Positions 34,147 through 43,122 of a DNA stretch of 64,000 nucleotides are shown one piece after another. Each line of letters begins with the position of its first letter. The first letter of the stretch is position 1. This DNA is from CAYQNU01 sp964419055 (GTDB lineage: Bacteria; Bacteroidota; Bacteroidia; Flavobacteriales_D; Parvicellaceae), in contig CAYQNU010000013.1 of NCBI GenBank assembly GCA_964419055.1, positions 1 to 64,000 of the forward strand, given 5' to 3'. Position numbers and translations under genes: made by a program. The notes beneath the pieces are model-generated. The model saw only the letters and a list, made by a program, of their open reading frames with translations, was not told where the DNA came from and ran no database searches.

Positions 34147-34183
34147 GTTGACGTTGTCTGGCACTCCATTTTTAATGTGAACG

Positions 34184-34191
34184 CAAAGTTA
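34184..34191 (-). promoter_or_regulatory. -7 element of the feoAB operon
   Basis: The minus strand reads TAACTTTG, 37 nt before the feoA ATG; it probably also drives feoB and the small Cys-rich gene. Confidence 0.5.
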
Positions 34192-34616
34192 ACACGAACA
34201 ATTATACTTAACTAAAATCTTACCTAGAATTGTACTACCTTGTTTAAGGTATATTTAGCTAATAAAGCCTATAAAATAGACAATAATAAAAATAAAAGTA
34301 TAAAAAACACGAATATATTTTTGGATTTATAATAATTTCATTGGATTAAATAGACCACGAAGTGGTCAAATAGATATAAAAAATAGTAAAGAGGAAGTAT
34401 ATACGACCCCTACGGGGTCGAACTCATTCTCCTATAGGGTGTTTTTATAGTTATTTCATTCCAAAGAAATGATGAAAAATTAGTAATTTTAATCAAACGG
34501 AATATCATCATAAAAAGATTTTGAAAGAAGAAAATGCGCTTTCATATTATTTTAGTGAATTTTTTAGCAAATTTAACTTTTACATTAAATTTGAGGTAGA
34601 ACCAAAATTTTTAAAG
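34192..34616. repeat. 425-bp gap with two perfect palindromes
   Basis: GACCAC-GAA-GTGGTC (34353-34367) and CGACCCC-TAC-GGGGTCG (34404-34420), 36 bp apart, plus CCTATAGG near 34432. They resemble but do not match the mini-palindromes at 54.5 kb. No gene is visible; a frame at 34521-34775 runs into the protease gene and has no support. Confidence 0.6.
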
Positions 34617-36311
34617 TTACTGCACACTCACAATTTTGACTTTGTCTACAAAGCCTTTTTCGTCAGTAATAGAAAGCACGTAGTTACCAGCATCCGGGAA
34701 AAGTCGATCAATTTGAATAAGCGTTTTACCAACTCCCACAGTAATATACACTTCATAAACGGCTTGCCCCAATAGATTGGTAACTTTTATTTTTACTACT
34801 TGTGCCACATCACTTCGTACCATCAAGGATAATTCGCCCGTACTGATAGGATTGGGGTAACAATCTAAAATTTGAATACCTTCATCAATAGTATATTCTA
34901 TACCAGTTACATTTTTATAGGCTTTATAAATATCAGGAATGCCATATCCCATCAACGAATCGGGTGTAGCATATTGATGGGCAGATTGTTCAATCAAGGT
35001 TTTAATTTGAATGTTGTTTAAATCGGGTAACGCTTGCCACAAACAAGCGGCCATACCCGCCATCATGGGCGAACTAAACGAGGTGCCATTTCCTCTTACA
35101 ATGGTCTCACCCCAAGGAAGATATAAATACGTGTTCCAACCCACAGAAGCCACATTGGGTTTTACGTCTCCATCACTAGCTGGTCCTTTACTGCTAAATG
35201 TGGCATAATTTCCTAAACTATCTACCGCTCCCACGGTAAGCGTGCTATCCGCATCAGCAGGTGTTGAAATATATCGCCAAGGACTATCTCCCGAATTACC
35301 GGCACTGGTTACCAACAAAATGCCTTTTGACGCAGCAATATCGGCAGCGATGGCAATGCGTGAAGTATTTCCATCCATATCAGCGTAGGTATGATTTTGC
35401 AAACTATCATCAAATGTTATATACCCAAGACTGGTGTTGATGATATCCACTCCAACAGAGTCGGCATATTCTGCTGCGGATACCCAATTATCTTCTTCAA
35501 CTATGTGCTCAAAATCAGCGGCTTCACTTCTTAATAAATGATAACTTGCTTTGGTAGCCGTACCATAATAAACTCCTTCATCTAAAGCCGCCATAGTAGA
35601 AAAAACGGCTGTTCCATGATAATGATCCCAAAAAACATCACCATCGTGATCAACAAAATCTTTGGTGGAGAGTATTCTTCCTTCTTCAAAGATATGTTTG
35701 AAGCAATTCATTTCGTGTGCATATTCAAAACCCGAATCAATTATTCCGATGTGGATTCCTTGACCATTAAACCCCAACTCATGAAGGTAATCTACTTTAT
35801 GCAAATGATTTTGATTGTAGCTCAACCCATAAGGATAATGTTGGTTTGTAGTAAAAGGAATGTAATTTTTGTTGAGTGCATTGGGTTCAATTTCGGTAAA
35901 CTTTTCATTATCTAATGGTAAGGCTAACTTTTGCACTACTTTTATTTGCGACACAAAAGGCATATTTTCAATAGCGTTTATGGCGTTGGTATCATCGCAA
36001 ATTACAGTCACCGCATTAAACCAACGAGAAGTATTGTGCAACGTAATGCTTGGGAATTGAAGTAAACTATCCACATACCAACTGTTCACCGGAAAATCTT
36101 GTTCGGTAATAGCAATATGTGATTTTGCGCGTCTATCAATAGCCCGTTGCGACAAAAATTGATTGGGTTGAAGTGTATTGTAAATGGAATTGTTTTTGTC
36201 GGTAAATTGTATCCAATATTTTAAAGTGTCTTGTTGGGCGAAAAAAGAAGTATGCGCAAGAAATGTTGCACAGCATAATAAAAAATGAATAAATGAGAAT
36301 TTTTTTACCAT
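34617..36311 (-). CDS. Secreted subtilisin-like S8 protease with T9SS sorting domain
   Basis: 564 residues from the ATG at 36311, which gives a clean signal peptide (MVKKFSFIHFLLCCATFLAH, cleavage near FFA-QQ). The S8 triad is Asp in GIIDSGFEYAHE, His in DHYHGTAVF and Ser in GNGTSFSSPMMAG. An N-terminal region of about 110 residues may be an inhibitor-like prodomain. The C-terminal 80 residues (CYPNPISTGELSL... onward to VSVQ) form a Por-type A sorting domain, so the enzyme would cross the outer membrane by the type IX system. A start 54 nt further upstream is possible but spoils the signal peptide. Confidence 0.88.
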   Translation of the reverse strand: MVKKFSFIHFLLCCATFLAHTSFFAQQDTLKYWIQFTDKNNSIYNTLQPNQFLSQRAIDRRAKSHIAITEQDFPVNSWYVDSLLQFPSITLHNTSRWFNAVTVICDDTNAINAIENMPFVSQIKVVQKLALPLDNEKFTEIEPNALNKNYIPFTTNQHYPYGLSYNQNHLHKVDYLHELGFNGQGIHIGIIDSGFEYAHEMNCFKHIFEEGRILSTKDFVDHDGDVFWDHYHGTAVFSTMAALDEGVYYGTATKASYHLLRSEAADFEHIVEEDNWVSAAEYADSVGVDIINTSLGYITFDDSLQNHTYADMDGNTSRIAIAADIAASKGILLVTSAGNSGDSPWRYISTPADADSTLTVGAVDSLGNYATFSSKGPASDGDVKPNVASVGWNTYLYLPWGETIVRGNGTSFSSPMMAGMAACLWQALPDLNNIQIKTLIEQSAHQYATPDSLMGYGIPDIYKAYKNVTGIEYTIDEGIQILDCYPNPISTGELSLMVRSDVAQVVKIKVTNLLGQAVYEVYITVGVGKTLIQIDRLFPDAGNYVLSITDEKGFVDKVKIVSVQ

Positions 36312-36413
36312 AAATATTAAAGCCCACATTATATACACCTTACCAATTAAATATCCTAGTTTCACTGTAACTATTTATAACAAATCGAGCTATTTAATAG
36401 AACAATTTATTTT

Positions 36414-36557
36414 ACCACATAGATTATATAGGCACATAGATTTAAAAACTTTAAAGCTTAATATAGAAGCTTTGCTTTTGCATAGCCTACTATGAAAAAT
36501 GTAATTTTTTCTATGTATAAACTTTTGATATTCAACATTTCTATGTGTCTATGTGGT
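36414..36557. repeat. 144-bp inverted-repeat element (ACCACATAGA ends)
   Basis: The left end ACCACATAGA...GGCACATAGA (36414-36440) is inverted at the right end as CTATGTGTCTATGTGGT (36541-36557). Inside are AAGCTT.../...AAGCTT and CATAG...CTATG pairs. It has no reading frame and looks like a MITE or hairpin element; CACATAG repeats are frequent in Bacteroidota (from memory). Confidence 0.6.
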
Positions 36558-36635
36558 TTTTTTAATGTTAAATTGTGAAACATGTGCTTATTCCTAAACA
36601 AAAATACAGAAACAAAATGATAAAAGCAGTATCAA

Positions 36636-37274
36636 CTAGGGTTTAAATTCTAACCCGTGCTCGTGCAATACCTTTTTAAGAGTGGGTATACTTGAAGGAC
36701 CTATTCCGTGAAGTTGGAGCAGTTCTTTTTCGGAATAATTGCTCAATTTCTCAACGGTCAAGATAGCATTTGATTCAAGCGCACGTCTGGCAGGAGCACC
36801 CAAAAGAGATAAGAACTGATCTTTAGGTTTTCGTTCTTTTTTGCATACTGGACAAGTTGGGCAATCACTACTTTTGGTGTATTTATGCCCCATTTTACAA
36901 ACTCTCGTGTTTTTTTTGATAAGGGCTTTTTCCAGATTTTCGGTTACTCTAAATTGGGTAATTTTGGTCACCAATTCAAGTGGTAGCGGTTTTTCATAAG
37001 GAAATTGTACAGCCCCTTTAGAGTTGTAGTAGTTCGAAATCTCCTTTTTATAAGCCATCAAACCAGAGGGTGTAGGATAAAAACCAATATGACTTTTGTT
37101 AGCCGAAAAATGAACCAAATTGCCTTTTAGTTCAAAGGTAGGCATACCATATTTTATCGATTCAGTGGCCTCAGGAGCTGCTTTTTGAATGGTTATTCGC
37201 ATTTGAGAAAGCAAATCTTGTGTTTCTTTTGGGAATGCTGTGATGTATTCGTCTATCGTGGTAAAAGCTATCAT
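36636..37274 (-). CDS. DUF1801 (YdhG-like) protein with zinc ribbon and HhH tail
   Basis: 212 residues in three parts: DUF1801/YdhG domain (1-125; IDEYITAFPKETQDLLSQMR, ESIKYGMPTF, IGFYPTPSG), a zinc-ribbon-like stretch (CKMGHKYTKSSDCPTCPVCKKE, about 128-148) and a helix-hairpin-helix-like C-terminus (ELLQLHGIGPSSIPTLKKVL) as in RNA polymerase alpha CTD. The fusion suggests a nucleic-acid link; the DUF1801 fold itself has no settled role. Confidence 0.8.
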   Translation of the reverse strand: MIAFTTIDEYITAFPKETQDLLSQMRITIQKAAPEATESIKYGMPTFELKGNLVHFSANKSHIGFYPTPSGLMAYKKEISNYYNSKGAVQFPYEKPLPLELVTKITQFRVTENLEKALIKKNTRVCKMGHKYTKSSDCPTCPVCKKERKPKDQFLSLLGAPARRALESNAILTVEKLSNYSEKELLQLHGIGPSSIPTLKKVLHEHGLEFKP

Positions 37275-37314
37275 TGAAGTAGGGATTTGATTTTCATAGA
37301 TTTAATTTAATAAA

Positions 37315-37851
37315 CTATTTTTCTAATATCTTTTTCAAATTAATTAAACTAGCTTCCATTTCTTTTCCTAATACCTTATTCATATTTATGAATAGTAACA
37401 TGGTATTCATTGGATAATTCATCCTACTGGTCATTCCCCAAATAACTTTACATTCCTTTCCCGAAATTTCTTCAATTTTAAAAGGCGTTTTTGCAATTCC
37501 CTTAAATGGTTTTTTAAAACGCACCTCAACATCAACTAAGCTATCTTCTATTAGATGTTTTATTTCTTGTTCGCCTTTACCTGCTTTTTTATTACCCTCC
37601 CAAGCATATACAAAACCAACAGTTCCGTCTGTTCCAGTTAAGGTTGTTTTCATAGCAGGGTCGGTCATGACCCATTTACTAAATTTCTCTTGATTTTTGA
37701 GAATTTTTAGATAGTCATATACCTCTTTACTCGATCTTTTTATGCGTATTTCTCGATGTATGGAATAATCCTTTTTAGTAAATATAGCTACTAAAAACAG
37801 CAGAGCAATAGACCCTAATGTAAATGCGAAAATATATAATAATATGTACAT
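37315..37851 (-). CDS. SRPBCC-fold protein with N-terminal membrane helix
   Basis: 178 residues. One transmembrane segment (about 3-24), then a START/SRPBCC (polyketide cyclase-like) domain: IHREIRIKRSSKEVYDYLKIL, WVMTDPAM, AGKGEQEIKHL, CKVIWGMTSRMNYPMN. This fold binds hydrophobic ligands. The promoter TATGTTTG (complement of 37874-37881) lies 22 nt upstream. Ligand and role unknown. Confidence 0.8.
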   Translation of the reverse strand: MYILLYIFAFTLGSIALLFLVAIFTKKDYSIHREIRIKRSSKEVYDYLKILKNQEKFSKWVMTDPAMKTTLTGTDGTVGFVYAWEGNKKAGKGEQEIKHLIEDSLVDVEVRFKKPFKGIAKTPFKIEEISGKECKVIWGMTSRMNYPMNTMLLFINMNKVLGKEMEASLINLKKILEK

Positions 37852-37989
37852 TTTTTTTGTTTAAATATTTTTACAAACATACAACTATTTTCAAAACACA
37901 AAATCGGACTTTTTAATCAAATATGATTTTTGTCAGCTATTGGGTTATTATTATTATTAAATTTACACTCCAAATTAATACTCAGCAAT

Positions 37990-39150
37990 ATGCCTATATA
38001 TCACAAACTAGGAAATATTCCGCACAAAAGACACACCGTTTTTAAAAAACCAAATGGAGACTTTTACTATGAGCAACTATTTGGAACAGTTGGTTTTGAT
38101 GGAATGTCTTCCAATTTATATCACGAACAACGTCCTACGCAAGTAAAGGAAATTCGCAAACAATATAGCGTGGCACCTAAAATTGCCAAGGGAAACAATA
38201 TTCAATCGTATAGATTGAGAGGTTTTCAAGTAGCCCCCGAAAAAGATTACTTAGACAGTAGAAAAATTGTGTTGACCAATGCCGATTGTAATATTGTATT
38301 GGCTGCTCCACAAGAATCGATGACCGATTATTTCTATAAAAATACGGACTCTGATGAAATGATTTTCATTCACAAAGGTTCGGGCAAATTGCGCACTATG
38401 ATGGGCAATTTAGATTTTAAATACGGAGATTATTTAATCGTTCCTAGAGGAATGATTTATCAAATGCAATTTGACACAGCAGATAATCGCCTGTTTATTG
38501 TTGAATCACACAGACCTATTTATACTCCCAAAAGATACCGCAATTGGTTTGGCCAATTATTAGAACATTCTCCTTTTTGTGAAAGGGATATTCGCAGACC
38601 CGAAGAGTTGGAAACCAACAATGAAAGCGGTGAATTTTTGATGAAAGTGAAAAAACAAACCGATATTTTTGAAATGGTATATGCTTCGCATCCATTTGAT
38701 GTGATTGGATATGATGGATATAATTATCCTTATGCTTTTTCCATTCACGATTTTGAACCTATTACGGGTCGTATTCATCAACCACCGCCCGTGCACCAAA
38801 CATTTGAAACAGATGCCTTTGTAGTTTGCTCATTTGTGCCCCGTATGTATGATTATCATCCGGATGCTATACCTGCTCCTTACAACCACAGCAACATTGA
38901 TAGCGATGAAGTATTGTACTATGTTGATGGTGATTTTATGAGCCGAAATGACATCGAAGCAGGTCACATATCTCTGCATCCAGCAGGTATTCCTCACGGA
39001 CCACATCCAGGAGCTATGGAGCGCAGCATTGGTAAAAAAGAAACGTTGGAATTAGCCGTTATGGTTGATACGTTCAAACCGTTGATGATAACCGAAGAGG
39101 CAATTAAAATTGCTGATGAAAAGTATTATCAATCTTGGTTGGAACATTAA
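37990..39150 (+). CDS. hmgA: Homogentisate 1,2-dioxygenase
   Basis: 386 residues from the ATG at 37990 (MPIYHKLGNIPHKRHTVF). The cupin fold has the conserved YDGYNYPYAFSIHDFEPITGRIHQPPPVHQ and the iron-binding His/Glu set in SDEVLYYVDGDF and GHISLHPAGIPHGPHPGAMER. It opens the ring of homogentisate in tyrosine breakdown. hppD follows 143 bp downstream, giving two successive steps. An upstream start at 37930 would add a non-conserved 20-residue tail. Confidence 0.93.
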   Translation: MPIYHKLGNIPHKRHTVFKKPNGDFYYEQLFGTVGFDGMSSNLYHEQRPTQVKEIRKQYSVAPKIAKGNNIQSYRLRGFQVAPEKDYLDSRKIVLTNADCNIVLAAPQESMTDYFYKNTDSDEMIFIHKGSGKLRTMMGNLDFKYGDYLIVPRGMIYQMQFDTADNRLFIVESHRPIYTPKRYRNWFGQLLEHSPFCERDIRRPEELETNNESGEFLMKVKKQTDIFEMVYASHPFDVIGYDGYNYPYAFSIHDFEPITGRIHQPPPVHQTFETDAFVVCSFVPRMYDYHPDAIPAPYNHSNIDSDEVLYYVDGDFMSRNDIEAGHISLHPAGIPHGPHPGAMERSIGKKETLELAVMVDTFKPLMITEEAIKIADEKYYQSWLEH

Positions 39151-39166
39151 CAATTAAAATATTTTA

Positions 39167-39174
39167 TACCTTTG
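39167..39174 (+). promoter_or_regulatory. Possible -7 element upstream of hppD
   Basis: TACCTTTG lies in the hmgA-hppD spacer, 119 nt before the hppD ATG; it would allow separate transcription of hppD with a long leader. Confidence 0.35.
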
Positions 39175-39293
39175 AAGTGTATGTATAATATATCGAGTCA
39201 AGTTAGAGCTATGTGGTAAATGGATAAAACTATTTTTATTAAATAAATTTTCCATTAACCTTGTACTTTGTACTCTTTAAAAAATTAAAAATT

Positions 39294-40451
39294 ATGTCAG
39301 AAATAAAAAACGTAGAATACGGATTAGAAAAAATATTTGAAGGAGCTCAAGATTTCTTACCTTTATTAGGTACAGATTACGTTGAGTTTTATGTAGGAAA
39401 TGCCAAACAATCGGCTCATTTTTACAAGACTGCTTTTGGTTTTCAATCACACGCATACAAAGGCTTAGAAACAGGAAGCCGCGATGAAGTTTCGTATGTA
39501 TTAAAACAAGATAAAATTCGTTTGGTGTTAACTACACCACTTAATTCAAAATCTCCCATCAATGACCATTTAAGAAAACACGGTGATGGTGTAAAAGTTA
39601 TTGCATTATGGGTTGATGACGCTCGAAAATCGTGGGAAGAAACTACTAAAAGAGGTGCAAAATCATTTATGGAACCTACTCTTGAAAAAGACGAGCATGG
39701 TGAAGTAGTACGAGCAGGTATTCACACATATGGTGATGTGGTGCATGTTTTTGTTGAAAGAAAAAACTACAAAGGTTCTTTTTTACCCGGATATCAAGAG
39801 TGGAAATCGGATTACAACCCAACTTCTGTTGGTTTAAAATTTATTGATCACATGGTAGGAAATGTGGGCTGGGGAGAGATGAATCAATGGGTAAAATGGT
39901 ATGAAGATGTTATGGGATTTGTAAATTTCCTTTCATTTGACGATAAACAAATCCATACTGAATACTCTGCTTTGATGAGTAAAGTAATGAGTAATGGAAA
40001 CGGTCGAATCAAATTCCCGATTAACGAACCAGCTGAAGGAAAAAAGAAATCTCAAATTGAAGAATATTTAGACTTCTATGAAGGTCCAGGAGCGCAACAC
40101 ATTGCGGTGGCAACGGATGATATCATCAAAACCGTGGCAGAATTAAGAGCAAGAGGGATTGAATTTTTACCACCACCTCCACAAGCGTATTATGATGAAA
40201 TCCCTGCTCGTTTGGGTGTTCATATGGACATCATGAAAGAGGACATCAAAGAATTACAAAAACTATCTATATTAGTTGATGCAGACGAAGAAGGGTATTT
40301 ATTGCAAATATTCACCAAACCTGTTGAAGACCGACCTACTTTATTCTTCGAAATCATCCAACGTATGGGAGCTAGAGGATTTGGTGCAGGAAACTTCAAA
40401 GCATTGTTTGAATCTATTGAGAGAGAGCAATCGAAACGAGGCACGTTATAA
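39294..40451 (+). CDS. hppD: 4-hydroxyphenylpyruvate dioxygenase
   Basis: 385 residues from the ATG at 39294. Two glyoxalase-like halves; the catalytic half holds the iron ligands His in FIDHMVGNVG, His in PGAQHIAVATDDI and Glu in FFEIIQRMG, with the C-terminal GFGAGNFKALFESIEREQ helix that gates the active site. It converts 4-hydroxyphenylpyruvate to homogentisate, the substrate of the adjacent hmgA. Confidence 0.95.
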   Translation: MSEIKNVEYGLEKIFEGAQDFLPLLGTDYVEFYVGNAKQSAHFYKTAFGFQSHAYKGLETGSRDEVSYVLKQDKIRLVLTTPLNSKSPINDHLRKHGDGVKVIALWVDDARKSWEETTKRGAKSFMEPTLEKDEHGEVVRAGIHTYGDVVHVFVERKNYKGSFLPGYQEWKSDYNPTSVGLKFIDHMVGNVGWGEMNQWVKWYEDVMGFVNFLSFDDKQIHTEYSALMSKVMSNGNGRIKFPINEPAEGKKKSQIEEYLDFYEGPGAQHIAVATDDIIKTVAELRARGIEFLPPPPQAYYDEIPARLGVHMDIMKEDIKELQKLSILVDADEEGYLLQIFTKPVEDRPTLFFEIIQRMGARGFGAGNFKALFESIEREQSKRGTL

Positions 40452-40613
40452 GGAGGTTAGGCGGTTAGACAGTTGAATAGATCTTCAGTTGGGGGGCTAA
40501 ACGGTTAGACAGTTGGTCTGTTAGTCAGTTCTTCAGTTGAAAAAGTTCTTTAAAATATTTACCTAGTAACCAAACAACGGAGTAACCTAATAACTACATA
40601 AAAACTTTAAAAA
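40452..40613. repeat. Low-complexity left flank (GTTAGACAGTTG family)
   Basis: Words such as GGTTAGACAGTTG and CTTCAGTTG recur three to four times. The stretch after the four-helix gene (40998-41091) has the opposite-strand counterpart (AACTGAACAACC, TTAACTGAA), so the gene is bracketed by loosely inverted simple sequence. Confidence 0.55.
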
Positions 40614-40997
40614 ATGGCACAAATAAATAGATTTGAAGATTTATTATCATGGCAAAAAGCTCGTGAGTTGTGCAATTCTGTTTATAGGTTAACAAAAAAC
40701 GAAGGATTTAATACTGATTGGGATTTAAAAAATCAAATAAATAGATCTTCTGGTTCAACCATGGATAATATCGCTGAGGGATTTGACCGAAATTCCAATA
40801 AAGAATTTCGGCAATTCCTTTTTATTGCAAAAAGCTCAGCGTCTGAAGTTAAATCCCAATTATATAGAGCTATGGATAGAAGTTATATAAGTAAGAGTGA
40901 ATTTAATATTACCTACAAACTTGCAACAGAAACATCAAATTTAATCGGTGGTTTCTTAAACTATTTGAAAGACAAGAATGACAAAAAAATTAACTAA
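40614..40997 (+). CDS. Four-helix bundle protein (S23 / IVP family)
   Basis: 127 residues. FEDLLSWQKARELCNSVY near the start, the helix pair LKNQINRSSGSTMDNIAEGFDR, and KEFRQFLFIAKSSASEVKSQLYRA fit the S23 ribosomal intervening-sequence family, also the fold of Avd in diversity-generating retroelements. Such genes are found inside 23S rRNA insertions or free in Bacteroidota genomes. Here it interrupts an otherwise catabolic gene cluster and is bracketed by inverted low-complexity DNA, which suggests a mobile unit. Function unknown. Confidence 0.88.
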   Translation: MAQINRFEDLLSWQKARELCNSVYRLTKNEGFNTDWDLKNQINRSSGSTMDNIAEGFDRNSNKEFRQFLFIAKSSASEVKSQLYRAMDRSYISKSEFNITYKLATETSNLIGGFLNYLKDKNDKKIN

Positions 40998-41091
40998 TTC
41001 AATAAGCCATTAACTGAATAACCTAAAAACTAATTAACTGAACAACCTTTAAGCTAACTGAACAACTAAATAACCTATTAACCTAACACAT
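40998..41091. repeat. Low-complexity right flank (AACTGAACAACC family)
   Basis: Repeats of AACTGAA, AACAAC and TAACCTA in the sense opposite to the left flank at 40452-40613. Confidence 0.55.
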
Positions 41092-41613
41092 ATGATAATC
41101 CCACCATTCAATTTAAAAAAATGGGTTGACGACAACCGTGACCGTTTAAAACCACCTGTTGGAAATCAACTAGTATACAAAGACACCGAATTCATTGTGA
41201 TGATTGTAGGTGGCCCTAATGCGCGTAAAGATTTTCATTACAATGAAGGAGAAGAGTTTTTTTACCAGATAGAAGGGAATATGACATTACCCATCATCGA
41301 AAATGGTGAAAGACGCATCATTGAAATTAATGAAGGCGATATGTTTTTATTGCCAGCAAGAGTGCCTCATTCACCACAACGACCCGCCAACACGGTAGGT
41401 TTGGTGATTGAGCGTATGCGCAAACCTCACGAATTGGATTATTGTGCTTGGTATTGTGAAAAATGCAATAACCAATTAGACAACCAGAGCTTTCATTTGG
41501 GTGACATCGTTACGCAATTGCCTAAATTGTTGAATGAGTTTTACGCCAATGATGAATTGACCACTTGTAAGAAATGTGGAACCAAAATGGAAGAGCCAAA
41601 ATTGGCGTTGTAG
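41092..41613 (+). CDS. haaO: 3-hydroxyanthranilate 3,4-dioxygenase
   Basis: 173 residues, the bacterial form with a rubredoxin-like tail. The cupin carries GGPNARKDFHYNEGEEFFYQIEG (His and Glu iron ligands), the third ligand in PHSPQRP, and the C-terminal metal site Cys-Glu-Lys-Cys and Cys-Lys-Lys-Cys (about 122-166). It cleaves 3-hydroxyanthranilate on the way to quinolinate or 2-aminomuconate. kmo follows 75 bp downstream. Confidence 0.94.
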   Translation: MIIPPFNLKKWVDDNRDRLKPPVGNQLVYKDTEFIVMIVGGPNARKDFHYNEGEEFFYQIEGNMTLPIIENGERRIIEINEGDMFLLPARVPHSPQRPANTVGLVIERMRKPHELDYCAWYCEKCNNQLDNQSFHLGDIVTQLPKLLNEFYANDELTTCKKCGTKMEEPKLAL

Positions 41614-41688
41614 TATTTTGGAAACATTTTATATTCTAAACATATATTACTATTAATTGTTACTTCTTAAGTAGAATAAATTATAAAA

Positions 41689-43050
41689 ATGTCATCATCA
41701 CAATCAAAAAATGCCACTATAATTGGCGCAGGTTTAGTAGGGTCACTTTGGGCTGTTTATTTAGCAAAAGCAGGCTATAAAGTTACCATTTTTGAAAGAA
41801 GACCTGATATACGAAAAGCTGAAATCAGTGCAGGAAAATCCATAAATTTGGCACTATCACACCGAGGGTGGAATGCGCTGAAAGCGGTAGGTGTAGAAAA
41901 ACACGTAGAAGAAATTGCTTTACCGATGTTTGGGCGTGTGATGCATGATATGAAAGGTAATTTATCTTATCAACCGTATGGTTTGGAAGGACAAGCCATT
42001 TATTCTGTTTCAAGAGGTGGGTTGAATGCACGTATGATGACGGTTGCTGAACAAGAGGGAGATGCCACTATTCACTACAATCACCAATGTTTGGATGTAG
42101 ATTTTACTAAAAATGCTGTACACATCAAAAACAGCGCTACTGGAGAAGTTTTTTGGCACGAATCGGATGTAGTTTTTGCTTGTGACGGGGCTTTTTCTGC
42201 TGTTCGTTACACAGGATTTCAAAAGTTAGACCGTTTCAATTACAGCCAAAATTTCATTGCTGATGGTTATAGGGAGTTACTATTACCCGCTAATCATGAT
42301 GGAACATACAAATTAAACAAAGAATCCTTACATATTTGGCCGCGTGGTCGTTTTATGCTCATTGCTTTGCCAAACGAAGATGGTTCATTTACGTGTACGC
42401 TTTTTATGCCTCATGAAGGTGATGAAAATGCATTTGACAAACTCAAAACTCCTGAGCAGGTAGATAATTTCTTTAAAAACACGTTCCCCGATTTTTACAA
42501 TATGATGCCTAACGTGGGTGATGCTTGGGAAGATCATCCCTTATCCTCATTGGCCATCATGCGTTGTTACCCTTGGGCTCATAAAAAAGTTGCCTTAATG
42601 GGAGATGCTGCACACGCCACTGTGCCATTTTACGGTCAAGGTATGAACGCTGGATTGGAAGATTGTTTTGTAATGGGCGAATTGATGAAAAAACACAATG
42701 AAAACTGGGAAGAAGTTTTCAAAGAATATCAAATCGTGCGCAAACCAAATGGTGATGCCCTTCAGGATTTATCGGTACACAATTACTATGTAATGCGCGA
42801 TTACGTGGCAGATCCACAATTTTTATTGCAAAAACGTTTCGAAATGCGTATTCAAGAATTGTATCCTTCAAAGTATTTATCGCTTTATTCGATGGTATCT
42901 TTTTCAAATACTCCTTATTCAGAAGCCTTACAAAAAGGTAATGAACAAGATGCATTCATCAAAGGTATCATGGCTGAAAATGATCTTAATGACATGTTTG
43001 AAAAAGGAACAGTGGATGAGCTGATTCATCAAATTTTTAGCAAAAAATGA
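41689..43050 (+). CDS. kmo: Kynurenine 3-monooxygenase
   Basis: 453 residues. N-terminal FAD site GAGLVGSLWAVYLAKAG (13-29) with ERRPDIRK, and GDAAHATVPFYGQGMNAGLEDC near 305-325 (second FAD motif). The C-terminal region is typical of KMO and amphipathic. It hydroxylates kynurenine to 3-hydroxykynurenine. It sits between haaO and tdo, with no kynureninase or formamidase in the window. Confidence 0.94.
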   Translation: MSSSQSKNATIIGAGLVGSLWAVYLAKAGYKVTIFERRPDIRKAEISAGKSINLALSHRGWNALKAVGVEKHVEEIALPMFGRVMHDMKGNLSYQPYGLEGQAIYSVSRGGLNARMMTVAEQEGDATIHYNHQCLDVDFTKNAVHIKNSATGEVFWHESDVVFACDGAFSAVRYTGFQKLDRFNYSQNFIADGYRELLLPANHDGTYKLNKESLHIWPRGRFMLIALPNEDGSFTCTLFMPHEGDENAFDKLKTPEQVDNFFKNTFPDFYNMMPNVGDAWEDHPLSSLAIMRCYPWAHKKVALMGDAAHATVPFYGQGMNAGLEDCFVMGELMKKHNENWEEVFKEYQIVRKPNGDALQDLSVHNYYVMRDYVADPQFLLQKRFEMRIQELYPSKYLSLYSMVSFSNTPYSEALQKGNEQDAFIKGIMAENDLNDMFEKGTVDELIHQIFSKK

Positions 43051-43122
43051 CATTTGTCATAATTTAGTTTTTTTACTCCACTTATTTTAGGCCACTATTC
43101 AAAAAAAACAAGCGCTAAAATT

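Noticed and set aside
34521..34775. 84-codon plus-strand frame upstream of and into the protease gene
   Set aside because: Half of it is antisense to the protease sorting domain; no promoter.
42010..42222. Minus-strand frame opposite kmo
   Set aside because: Shadow frame of a well-conserved gene.
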